A stretch of 8,851 nucleotides of DNA. It comes from a candidate division TA06 bacterium SM23_40 (GTDB taxonomy: Bacteria; LJUI01; SM1-40). Shown in pieces: positions 1 to 7,028 of this stretch. The DNA is taken from contig LJUI01000136.1 of assembly GCA_001303705.1 (NCBI GenBank), positions 1 through 8,851 on the forward strand, given 5' to 3'. Below the pieces are notes generated by a model. That model did no database searches and was not told where the DNA came from. It saw only the letters and a list, made by a program, of their open reading frames with translations. A program made the position numbers and the translations under genes. Every line of letters starts with the position of its first letter. The stretch's first letter is position 1.

Positions 1-1363
1 AGGACCGGGGCGGAATATCGGCAATGAAGAGCTCGGGAAGTCCCTCCTCGGTAAACCTGTTGACCGGACTCATACACAGGCCGTACCCGTGTGGGAACTT
101 GAGGCGGAGATTGACCCAGGTCTGGGCCTCGGCGGGAAGTTGCTGCTGGGAGAGTTCGCGAGCCGAGAGCATGACCTGGCGGTAGCTCCCATCGATCAGA
201 TAGCGATCGACGTCGACGTCATTGAAATCGTAGTACAACCGGATCTCCTGTATCTGGCTGTAGGTAGACCGGAGCGGGCGCCAGTCCCACAGCCTGATGT
301 TGTCGATCGTCTGCCGGTTCTGCTCCAGGTCTCGGAGCGTCAGGTCATCCCGTATGTCGAGTGCGCGCTCCTCAACCGAGTCGAGGCCGTAGGCCAGGCG
401 GGTGAACTCGATGTTGTGCCTCAGATAGGGTTCCTCCTTCACGGCTTCGTTCGGCTCGACGACGAATTTCTGAAGGAGTGCGGGATAGATTCCGCCGAGG
501 ACGATTGCTGCGATGACGAGGAGGCCGAATGAGAGGAGAGCCGGACGCCAGTTCCGGATGATGAGGGCGGCGATGAGAGCAGCGGCGGTGAGGAAGCTCA
601 GAACTAAGAGGATGCGGAGCGCGACCAGTTGGGCGTGGATGTCGGTGTAGCTCGCGCCGAATGCCACGCCGCGCGGGGAGTATAGGAGGCGGTACATGCC
701 GAGACGATATCCCCACGCCTTGAGGACGAAGAATAGAGCGAGAAGGATGAATAGGTGGCGTCGCACAGGCGGAGGTACGAACAGACTCCTTCCCAGCATC
801 CGGATCCTGCCTCCGTACAGGTAGATGAGCGTTGCTGTCAGCCCCGCGACGACGAGCATCCCCATGAGCCAGTTGCGCAGAAAGCTGACGAGCGGCAGTG
901 AGAATACATAGTACCCTACATCCGACTGGAAGACGGGGTCGCTCACGCCGAAGGGGGAGCGATAGATGAACCGGAGCACGGTGTCCCACTTCGCGGTCGC
1001 CCCCATGCCGACGAATACAGTTATGAGGAGGATTCCGAAGATGAGGAGGAGATTGATCTGACGCGCAGGTAGCTGAGGGATCTCTATAATCTCCCCCTGG
1101 GGTGTCCGGAAGATAACTCGTTCAGGGCGTGGCGCGAGACTGCGCGCGACGAGAGCATTCGTGCCGATGATGATGAGGGCGAGGGCGCCGAACGCAAGGC
1201 CGGTCCCTATTCTCGCGAAGATGACTTTGAGGAAGACGGATGTATAGCCGACTGCCCCGAACCAGAGCCAGTCGGCATAGATTCCGAGCCAGGCTCCTGC
1301 TACCAGCACGAGGAGGAAGATGACGGCGGCAGCGACGATGTAGGGGACGATCTTCCTGCTCAT
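1..1363 (-). CDS. UPF0182 (COG1615) family integral membrane protein, N-terminal 454 residues
   Basis: The reading frame runs from the ATG whose complement is at 1361-1363 to the window edge without a stop. It gives 454 residues of a family usually about 900-1000 long, so roughly the C-terminal half lies outside. Seven hydrophobic segments are visible, at about residues 7-29, 50-72, 103-123, 161-183, 202-219, 248-269 and 275-293, followed by a large soluble region. Family signatures are well preserved: YADWLWFGAVGY (29-40), DPVFQSDVGYYVFSLP (142-157), RLLYSPRGVAFGASYTDIHA (225-244), VEPNEAVKEEPYLRHNI (302-318), TIDNIRLWDWRPL (352-364), DVDVDRYLIDG (382-392), RQVMLSAREL (395-404) and HGYGLCMSPVNR (425-436). 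The biochemical function of the family is unknown, so none is assigned. A GGAGGT at 1367-1372 lies only three bases before the ATG, a short but usable spacing. No better in-frame start is visible. The gene has its own promoter about 130 bases upstream, so it need not depend on rqcH transcription. Confidence 0.95.
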   Translation of the reverse strand, partial: MSRKIVPYIVAAAVIFLLVLVAGAWLGIYADWLWFGAVGYTSVFLKVIFARIGTGLAFGALALIIIGTNALVARSLAPRPERVIFRTPQGEIIEIPQLPARQINLLLIFGILLITVFVGMGATAKWDTVLRFIYRSPFGVSDPVFQSDVGYYVFSLPLVSFLRNWLMGMLVVAGLTATLIYLYGGRIRMLGRSLFVPPPVRRHLFILLALFFVLKAWGYRLGMYRLLYSPRGVAFGASYTDIHAQLVALRILLVLSFLTAAALIAALIIRNWRPALLSFGLLVIAAIVLGGIYPALLQKFVVEPNEAVKEEPYLRHNIEFTRLAYGLDSVEERALDIRDDLTLRDLEQNRQTIDNIRLWDWRPLRSTYSQIQEIRLYYDFNDVDVDRYLIDGSYRQVMLSARELSQQQLPAEAQTWVNLRLKFPHGYGLCMSPVNRFTEEGLPELFIADIPPRS

Positions 1364-1492
1364 GGGACCTCCGACGTGAGGGGCGTCCTGTGGCGCGTGT
1401 CTGTGGGCTGGAGAGCTTACCTGTCGGGCACCCCGGCGCGCCAGAAAGAGGGGTACTCGCGAGCACCGGGATATCTCGCCATCCGAGAGAGG

Positions 1493-1522
1493 AGTATAGT
1501 CAGCCTCTTCTCGGGGTGTCAA
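1493..1522 (-). promoter_or_regulatory. Sigma-70-type promoter for the UPF0182 gene
   Basis: On the minus strand a perfect -35 hexamer TTGACA (complement of 1517-1522) is followed after 18 bases by TATACT (complement of 1493-1498), which matches the -10 consensus TATAAT at five of six positions. Transcription would start near 1486 and give a leader of about 120 bases before the ATG at 1363. The match is close enough to be called by eye. Activity has not been shown. Confidence 0.8.
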
Positions 1523-1554
1523 GGAAAAGAATGGGCAGCCCCTGCGCGGGAATC

Positions 1555-1570
1555 ACAGGATCGATCCTGT
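1555..1570. repeat. 16-bp perfect palindrome, possible operator
   Basis: ACAGGATCGATCCTGT is exactly self-complementary with no spacer. Its centre is about 77 bases upstream of the predicted start of UPF0182 transcription and about 40 bases beyond the -35 box, a position often used by dimeric activators. A second, looser inverted repeat (TCCAC at 1570-1574, GTGGA at 1586-1590) abuts it. A regulator site is an inference. There is no T-run, so it is unlikely to be a terminator. Confidence 0.5.
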
Positions 1571-1598
1571 CCACGTGAGATCAAAGTGGAGAGCGAAC

Positions 1599-1768
1599 AG
1601 GACGACGGGGGATGATCGAGGGGACAGGGAGAAGCAATTGAGGGGACAGGGAGAAGCAATTGAGGGCACAGGGAGAAGCAATTGAGAGCACAGGGAGAAG
1701 CAATTGAGAGCACGGGGAGGCGATCGAGGGCTCGGGGGGAGAATGGAGGGCAGAGCGGGAGCGATAGG
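1599..1768. repeat. 22-bp direct tandem repeat array with degenerate flanks
   Basis: Four head-to-tail 22-bp copies without spacers occupy 1621-1642, 1643-1664, 1665-1686 and 1687-1708. All share AGGGAGAAGCAATTGAG. A fifth copy at 1709-1728 has lost two bases and carries GATCGAG in place of AATTGAG. More worn 20- to 22-bp relatives can be made out at 1599-1620, 1729-1748 and 1749-1768. Copies 1 and 2 are identical, copy 3 differs by one base, and copy 4 by one further base. The period is not a multiple of three and the array lies outside any credible gene. It sits between the rqcH stop and the UPF0182 promoter. Read as minus-strand RNA it is rich in C and U and poor in G, as Rho loading sites are. 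Confidence 0.85.
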
Positions 1769-1777
1769 GGGGCGGAA

Positions 1778-3733
1778 TCAGTCCTGCGGCTGTGGGGATC
1801 TCGGTTCGACGAAGATGACCTTCTCCTGAGAGAGAATGACGACGCCCGGTTGTGCTCCCCGGGGCTTGCGCACATGGCGCCTCTCGGTGTACGCCACGGG
1901 GACGATGCCGGAGGACCGCGCCTTGCTGAAGTGGGCGGCGATCGATGCTGCATCGAGTATATCGGACTTGTCGGGTTGAATGCGTCCGTCGTCAGTAATA
2001 AGGATCGTATGGGAGCCCGGGACGCCTCGGGCGTGGAGAAAGATGTCACGCGGGCGAGCGACCTTGAAGGTGAGGAGATCGTTCTCCTGGTTATCGCGTC
2101 CGACAAGGATCGTGAGACCCCGTCGGGTAGCGAATCGGCGGGGGACGGCCCGGGGCAGCCGGTCGAAAGCCGGCCTGGCCGATGGCGGCTGTCGAGCACG
2201 GGCCAACCCGATCCCCTGATCGGCGAGCGCACGCCTGATCTCTCGGAGATCCTCCTCGGCCCGTTCCGGAGTCAACGACATACATGTGCGGAGGCCGGTC
2301 TCGGACGGCACCGGCTCTCCCATCTGCCACGCACGGATCGTTTCAATCCTTGTGCCGAGCGCCCGCAGAGCCCCGAGTTTCTCCAGAGTGCTTCGTATCC
2401 TCGTTTCGATCTGCCTCCTGCCGCGCCTCGCCTTGCGCGCTCGACGAAAATAGGAGATCGCGTTCTGGCGTGGTGACAGATCCGGTTCCAGTTCGACCGA
2501 GATCTTTCTCTCTCCGCCCTCGTGGTAGCCTGTAAGGTCGACCTGCTCCATTCCGCGATCGATCCTGTCGAGGTTCGCGATGATGAGTTCGCCCTTCATC
2601 TGAAGGGTGAGGGCATCGTCGGTGGCTTCGAGATCGGAGAGCTGCTTCTCCTCGAGCCTCTCATAGCGCTTGATCGACCTCCTGATCATCTTCGCAAGCT
2701 GTGAGATCTCGCTGCGTCTCGATTCGGCTCGGGCCCGGAGGCGGGCGAACGTTTCTATCGCCTCGCTCATCGAGGTTGGCCGGTCTGCCTCTACGTCCTC
2801 CAACAGGGAGAGCGGGAGGGCGGAGATGGCGATGGGTTCTCCTCGCTGTACGTAAACCAGTGGAGTGAAATGTCTGTCCCTCACATCCCGCGCCACCCTG
2901 GACAGATTGTGGGCCAGCCGATGTGAGACTTCGGGATCTCTGACAGCATCCTCCGCGGCGATGCCCGTATCGTGGAGTACCTCTCGGGCGAGAAGGGGGG
3001 AGAGTCCTCGCACCAGGCCGACAAGACCCCTGACAAACGTCTCCTGTATATCCGCAGGTTCTCCGGCGCTCGCCTCGTCTGGCGTGATCGAGAGGATTCG
3101 CTCAATCGTCCGTTGACTCTCTTCTGGATCGGCACATTCCGGGAGCGTCACCTGATGAGAGGGCCGAGCCTCCCGCTCAGTCTCCGGGATCGAGTCGAGA
3201 CCCGGTGCACGACCCGCTGCCATCGCCTCCGCTGCCAGCCCCAACCGCTCGCGCATCGGTGGTGTAGGCGGTGCATAGAGTTCACCCAGGACGAGCCGGC
3301 CATGGCCTGGTTTCGATATCGCACTCCCCTTCCAGGCGTCGAGGACCCGATCATCTCGGTCCGTAAGGATGACATTCGGGCTGCGCGGGATGAGTTCACA
3401 TAGGAGATGATAGTCGCTCGATTCGCCGGCCCCGAAGGAGAGCCTCAACAGACGATCAAGATCGATCTGGTCGACCCGGAGGAGTGTTGTTCTCTCGAGC
3501 CGGGATCGCACTGCGCCCACGAACGGGATCTCAAGTGAGACACCTTTGAGGGACGATCCGGTCAGGAGCAGGTGGGGAAAGGAACGATCGAGAGAGATCA
3601 GGAGTCTGGCCATTGAGGTGGCGATGAGGAGATCGTCCTGGCTGACCTGGCGGACTGTCTTCACGATCGCGGTGCCGAGCTCGGCGTTCAGCTCGAGGGC
3701 GAGTGCCCGCACAGCGATGTTGTCGAGACTCAT
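1778..3733 (-). CDS. rqcH: RqcH, NFACT-family ribosome quality control protein (Rqc2 homologue)
   Basis: The product is 651 residues; characterised RqcH proteins are nearer 570. In the family, RqcH binds 50S subunits left with a stalled peptidyl-tRNA and recruits tRNA-Ala to add C-terminal alanine tails that act as degradation signals. Order of parts: NFACT-N about 1-155, with the DR pair at D93-R94 (DLDRLLRLSF) that is required for tailing in Bacillus subtilis; a helix-hairpin-helix-like segment near 234-253; coiled-coil stretches about 325-375 and 432-512; and NFACT-R about 536-640. The last contains VGRDNQENDLLTFKVAR, FLHARGVPGSH and HVRKPRGAQPGVV, which are the strongest family marks. SPRQNAISYFRRARKARRG (420-438) matches the conserved segment entering the second coiled coil. 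The usual MLLRK-like stretch of NFACT-N is replaced by VGAVRSR, so the N-terminus is somewhat divergent. AGGAGG (complement of 3740-3745) lies six bases before the ATG and supports this start. The gene is transcribed divergently from valS. Confidence 0.93.
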   Translation of the reverse strand: MSLDNIAVRALALELNAELGTAIVKTVRQVSQDDLLIATSMARLLISLDRSFPHLLLTGSSLKGVSLEIPFVGAVRSRLERTTLLRVDQIDLDRLLRLSFGAGESSDYHLLCELIPRSPNVILTDRDDRVLDAWKGSAISKPGHGRLVLGELYAPPTPPMRERLGLAAEAMAAGRAPGLDSIPETEREARPSHQVTLPECADPEESQRTIERILSITPDEASAGEPADIQETFVRGLVGLVRGLSPLLAREVLHDTGIAAEDAVRDPEVSHRLAHNLSRVARDVRDRHFTPLVYVQRGEPIAISALPLSLLEDVEADRPTSMSEAIETFARLRARAESRRSEISQLAKMIRRSIKRYERLEEKQLSDLEATDDALTLQMKGELIIANLDRIDRGMEQVDLTGYHEGGERKISVELEPDLSPRQNAISYFRRARKARRGRRQIETRIRSTLEKLGALRALGTRIETIRAWQMGEPVPSETGLRTCMSLTPERAEEDLREIRRALADQGIGLARARQPPSARPAFDRLPRAVPRRFATRRGLTILVGRDNQENDLLTFKVARPRDIFLHARGVPGSHTILITDDGRIQPDKSDILDAASIAAHFSKARSSGIVPVAYTERRHVRKPRGAQPGVVILSQEKVIFVEPRSPQPQD

Positions 3734-3803
3734 AGCCGGCCTCCTCTCGGTCCGTTGACCTATCCATCCGCCGTCATGTGCAGACCGACCCCTTCTCCAA
3801 TCT

Positions 3804-3833
3804 AGTATATGTGCGGATTCTCGCTCCTGTCAA
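3804..3833 (-). promoter_or_regulatory. Sigma-70-type promoter for rqcH
   Basis: On the minus strand TTGACA (complement of 3828-3833) is followed after 18 bases by TATACT (complement of 3804-3809). Both hexamers and the spacer length are the same as in the UPF0182 promoter. Transcription would start near 3797, leaving a leader of about 64 bases with a good Shine-Dalgarno sequence. Confidence 0.8.
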
Positions 3834-3840
3834 CAGGAGG

Positions 3841-4046
3841 CCTCGCTCCAGACGACCTATCGCGAGTCCGCCTGCCTCGCCGAAGGCCTGGTGTGGGAAC
3901 GGCCAGACATAAGCGAACGTCCTGGCTGAGGCAGCCTCGCGGCCGGAAGAAGGTCTACACACCACCGCCTGAGCACCTCTGGAGGAGGCGGGACGAGCCG
4001 GCTTCGTGGAGCGAGAAACGGCAGCAGCAAGCAACAGCTGTCTGTG
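3841..4046. other. Non-coding intergenic stretch with potential stem-loops, unassigned
   Basis: This stretch lies between the rqcH promoter and the valS control region. Open frames across it give low-complexity products with no recognisable domain, and I regard them as chance. Several helices can be drawn: CCGCCT (3965-3970) with AGGCGG (3986-3991), enclosing CCT/AGG; and a CTGCCTC near 3870 with a GAGGCAG near 3930, enclosing a CTGG/CCAG hairpin. I compared it by eye with RNase P, SRP, tmRNA, 6S, cobalamin riboswitch and T-box hallmarks and saw none. It could be an unrecognised RNA, but GC-rich DNA readily gives such pairings. Confidence 0.3.
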
Positions 4047-4102
4047 CCAAGCTAAATAGGACATTTCTATTTTGGTAAGAACCGGCCATTTCTTGTCTCT
4101 GG
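4047..4102. repeat. AT-rich island with imperfect direct repeat and hairpin, possible insertion-sequence relic
   Basis: GGACATTTCTATTTTGG (4059-4075) is followed 25 bases on by GGCCATTTCTTGTCTCTGG (4084-4102), an imperfect copy. The first copy also forms a hairpin: AAATAG (4054-4059) with CTATTT (4067-4072) and a seven-base loop, extended by CCA/TGG across a four-base bulge. The composition is markedly AT-richer than its surroundings. From memory, repeated boxes of this kind (ACCAAAATAGAAATGTCC on the minus strand) resemble the ends of some insertion sequences, but no transposase remnant is present. The repeat is directly visible; the origin is a guess. Confidence 0.35.
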
Positions 4103-4126
4103 CATTGACAGCGGGAGGGAAAACGG

Positions 4127-4155
4127 TTGACGCTCGGCAGGCCGTGTGTTAGATT
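4127..4155 (+). promoter_or_regulatory. Probable promoter for valS
   Basis: TTGACG (4127-4132) and TAGATT (4150-4155) are separated by 17 bases and match consensus at five and four of six positions. Transcription would start near 4162, giving a leader of about 44 bases. That is too short for the T-box leader often found before aminoacyl-tRNA synthetase genes in Firmicutes. A separate perfect TTGACA at 4115-4120 has no good -10 partner at normal spacing. Confidence 0.6.
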
Positions 4156-4183
4156 GTGCCAAACATTGCGGCCTGTGTGCGAT

Positions 4184-4200
4184 TTCACAGAGGATGTGAA
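4184..4200 (+). promoter_or_regulatory. Hairpin presenting the valS Shine-Dalgarno sequence in its loop
   Basis: TTCACA (4184-4189) and TGTGAA (4195-4200) pair perfectly around the five-base loop GAGGA (4190-4194), which is the only Shine-Dalgarno-like sequence before the valS ATG at 4206. Unfolded, the spacing from GAGGA to ATG is 11 bases, longer than usual. Folding would shorten the effective distance or restrict access. A translational role is an inference. Confidence 0.45.
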
Positions 4201-4205
4201 CAGCT

Positions 4206-6905
4206 ATGACTGAACTACCTAAGGCATATGACCCCAAGGCGGTCGAGGAGAAGTGGTACCGGTTCTGGGAGGATGAGGGTCTGTTCGAAGCCGAGATCGA
4301 CGAGGGGAAAGAACCCTTCACCATCGTCATCCCGCCTCCCAACATCACCGGCATCCTGACGATGGGTCATGTGCTCAACAATATGCTGCAAGATGTCCTC
4401 ATCCGCTGGAGGCGGATGGAAGGCAGGGAGACACTCTGGCTTCCGGGTACTGACCACGCAGGGATCGCCACCCAGAATGTGGTTGAGCGTGAGCTGGCAA
4501 AGGAGGGTCTCACCCGCCACGACCTGGGGAGGGAGGAGTTCGTCGGCAGGGTGTGGAAGTGGCGGGAGCGGTTCGGGCGTACGATCATCCTCCAGCTCAA
4601 GCGTATCGGCTGCTCGTGTGATTGGCGTCGGGAGCGGTTCACGCTCGACGAGGGGCTGTCGAACGCTGTCTTCGAGGTCTTCACCCGGCTGTACAAGAAG
4701 GGCCTCATCTATCGCGGCGAATATATCATCAACTGGTGTCCGCGCTGCAGCACCGCCCTTGCCGACGAGGAGGTGGAGCATCGCGACCATCACGCGAAGC
4801 TCTACTACATCACGTATCCGTTGAAGGACGCCGACGGTTTTGTGACGGTCGCGACGACGAGGCCCGAGACGATGCTCGGAGACACAGCCGTGGCGGTTCA
4901 CCCCGCTGATAAGCGCTACAGAAACCTGGTGGGAAAGACTGTCATCCTTCCGCTCGCCGGGCGCGAGCTGCCGATCGTCGCCGACGAGGCGATCGACCTC
5001 GACGTAGGGACCGGAGCACTCAAGGTGACGCCCGCCCACGATCCCGTCGATTTCGAAATCGCCGAACGCCACGGGCTGGAGCGAGTCGTGGTGATCGGCG
5101 AGGATGGGAAGATGAGCGACGGGGCCCCACCTGCCTATCGAGGCATGGACAGGTACGAGTGCCGTGACGCTGTCATGAAGGACCTCGAGGCGCAGGGGCT
5201 CGTGGAGAAGGTGGAGCCGTATGATCACGCGGTGGGTCACTGCTACCGCTGCGACGCCGTCATCGAACCGTATCTCTCGAAGCAGTGGTTTGTGAAGATG
5301 AAGCCGCTTGCCGAGCCGGCTATCAGAGCCGTCGAGACCGGGAAAGTTCGCCTGTACCCTGAGCGCTGGACAAAGGTGTACCTGCACTGGATGCACAACA
5401 TCAGAGACTGGTGCATCTCGCGCCAGATCTGGTGGGGCCACCGCATACCGATCTGGTATTGTGAGGGATGTGGTGAGATGGTCATCTCGAAACAGGCACC
5501 GGCCGCCTGCGAGGCGTGCGGTGGTAAAGAGTTCAAGCAGGATGAAGATGTGCTCGATACCTGGTTTTCGTCATGGCTCTGGCCGTTCTCGACGCTCGGC
5601 TGGCCTGAGGAGACTGAAGAGCTCGGCTATTTCTATCCTACACAGGTGCTCGTCACGGGGCCGGACATCATCTTCTTCTGGGTGGCACGGATGATCATGG
5701 CCGCGCTCGAGTTCGTGGGCGAGATTCCGTTCCACGACGTCTATCTCCACGTCATCATCCGTGACCTGGAGGGCCGGATGATGAGCAAGTCGCTCGGCAA
5801 CTCCCCTGATCCGCTCGAGCTGATCGACGAGTTCGGCGCGGACGCACTGCGCTTCGGCCTCATGCTCATCGCCCCCCAGGAAGCCGATATCCTGTTCGGA
5901 AAGGAACGTCTGGAGACAGGCCGCCACTTCTGTAACAAGCTGTGGAACGCGTCGCGCTTCCTCCTGATGAATATCCAGCCCGATGACGTTGACGATCTCA
6001 CAGAGCTGTCAGAGAGCTTCCGGGCTGACGGCAAGGGTACCGGATTCAAGGATGCCATCGGAGACGACCGCCTCGAGCTCGACGATCGCTGGATCCTGAG
6101 TCGGTTCAATGTTGCGGTGGGAAGGGTCTCGTCCTCTCTCGGAGCGTACCGTTTCAATGAAGTTTCGCGCATTCTCTACGACTTCATGTGGCACGAGCTC
6201 TGCGACTGGTACCTCGAAACCATCAAGGATCGCCTGTACGGCGACGATGCAGCGGCACGGCGGACGGCGCTCGCGGTGGCCCTCCACTGTCTCGACGGCT
6301 CGATCCGTCTGTTGCACCCGTTCATGCCGTTCATAACGGAGGAGATCTGGCAGCGCCTTCCTCACCGCGGTGCGAGCATTATGACGTCCCCGTGGCCGAG
6401 GCAGGAGGAGGAATTGGCGGATAAGGCTGTCGAGCGTCAGATGGGACTCCTCCAGGAGATCATCGGCACGATACGGAACATCAGAGGCGAGATGAACATA
6501 CCTCCGAACAAGCACGCGCGCTGCCTCCTCCGATGCTCAAACGACGATACAGCTGCCCTCCTTCGATCAGGGGAACGGTATATCAGGAACCTGGCGAAGG
6601 TCGATGGCCTGGAGATCGGTCCAGACCTCGATCGCCCGGATCAGTCTGCCAGCGGAGTGGTCGAGGACGTGGAGATATTTGTCCCCCTGGCCGGACTCAT
6701 TGATTTCGACGTCGAGAGGACAAGGCTGGAGAAGGAAGTCGAGCGTGCGGGACGTGATCTTGAGCGGGCTCTGCAGCGACTCTCCAACAGGGAGTTCCTC
6801 GCCAAGGCACCCCAGGCGGTCATCGATCAGCAGCGGGAGCTGAAGGTCGAGCTCGAGGGAAAACTGGAGCGCCTTCGCGAGAGCCTCGACGTGTTGACCC
6901 GCTAG
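4206..6905 (+). CDS. valS: Valyl-tRNA synthetase (class I)
   Basis: The 899-residue cytosolic enzyme attaches valine to tRNA-Val with ATP and edits mischarged threonine. It is full length for the family. The N-terminus LPKAYDPKAVEEKWY (4-18) is standard and fixes the start at 4206. The class I signature is PPPNITGILTMGH (43-55), where the first histidine of HIGH is threonine. The second signature is MMSKSLGNSPDPL (525-537), with methionine in place of the first lysine of KMSKS. The CP1 editing domain includes TTRPETMLGD (217-226) and HDPVDF (278-283), with the editing aspartate at D279. Two cysteine quartets probably bind zinc: C178/C181 with C346/C349, and C419/C422 with C435/C438. The anticodon-binding helices span about 620-780. 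The C-terminal coiled-coil arm (about 828-899) completes the enzyme. It is divergent from rqcH and has its own promoter. No terminator is clear after its TAG, so some read-through into the next gene is possible. Confidence 0.98.
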   Translation: MTELPKAYDPKAVEEKWYRFWEDEGLFEAEIDEGKEPFTIVIPPPNITGILTMGHVLNNMLQDVLIRWRRMEGRETLWLPGTDHAGIATQNVVERELAKEGLTRHDLGREEFVGRVWKWRERFGRTIILQLKRIGCSCDWRRERFTLDEGLSNAVFEVFTRLYKKGLIYRGEYIINWCPRCSTALADEEVEHRDHHAKLYYITYPLKDADGFVTVATTRPETMLGDTAVAVHPADKRYRNLVGKTVILPLAGRELPIVADEAIDLDVGTGALKVTPAHDPVDFEIAERHGLERVVVIGEDGKMSDGAPPAYRGMDRYECRDAVMKDLEAQGLVEKVEPYDHAVGHCYRCDAVIEPYLSKQWFVKMKPLAEPAIRAVETGKVRLYPERWTKVYLHWMHNIRDWCISRQIWWGHRIPIWYCEGCGEMVISKQAPAACEACGGKEFKQDEDVLDTWFSSWLWPFSTLGWPEETEELGYFYPTQVLVTGPDIIFFWVARMIMAALEFVGEIPFHDVYLHVIIRDLEGRMMSKSLGNSPDPLELIDEFGADALRFGLMLIAPQEADILFGKERLETGRHFCNKLWNASRFLLMNIQPDDVDDLTELSESFRADGKGTGFKDAIGDDRLELDDRWILSRFNVAVGRVSSSLGAYRFNEVSRILYDFMWHELCDWYLETIKDRLYGDDAAARRTALAVALHCLDGSIRLLHPFMPFITEEIWQRLPHRGASIMTSPWPRQEEELADKAVERQMGLLQEIIGTIRNIRGEMNIPPNKHARCLLRCSNDDTAALLRSGERYIRNLAKVDGLEIGPDLDRPDQSASGVVEDVEIFVPLAGLIDFDVERTRLEKEVERAGRDLERALQRLSNREFLAKAPQAVIDQQRELKVELEGKLERLRESLDVLTR

Positions 6906-6990
6906 CCGGCGGACAGGGCGCGATTCCCCTTTTCACGTAATCCCGCGGATGTAATGCTGGTAAGTCCCCGTTGAGCTGACATAGAGCGTT

Positions 6991-7014
6991 CGGACCGAGG
7001 GCCCGATAGGTCCG
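6991..7014 (+). other. Stem-loop in the leader of the DinB-like gene
   Basis: CGGACC (6991-6996) pairs with GGTCCG (7009-7014) around a 12-base loop containing GGGCCC. A U-G and a U-A pair can extend it outward. No T-run follows, so it is not a typical intrinsic terminator for valS. It ends five bases before the GGAGG of the next gene. Nothing else is evident in the 123-base gap, and I found no convincing promoter there. Confidence 0.4.
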
Positions 7015-7028
7015 GAGCGGAGGACGTA

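Noticed and set aside
1621-1708. CRISPR array
   Set aside because: The 22-bp units are directly contiguous with no spacers and no cas genes are nearby.
1682-2476. A 264-codon plus-strand frame opposite the end of rqcH
   Set aside because: It begins inside the tandem repeat array and runs antisense to the conserved NFACT-R domain; the product has no recognisable feature.
3841-4205. T-box leader before valS
   Set aside because: No T-box consensus is seen, and the likely promoter leaves a leader of only about 44 bases.
4215-5441. A 408-codon open frame on the minus strand opposite valS
   Set aside because: It lies wholly antisense to a certain gene, shows no domain, and follows from high GC and strong codon bias in valS.
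6991-7014. Intrinsic terminator of valS
   Set aside because: The stem is plausible but is followed by purine-rich GC sequence, not a T-run, and lies just before the ribosome binding site of the next gene.
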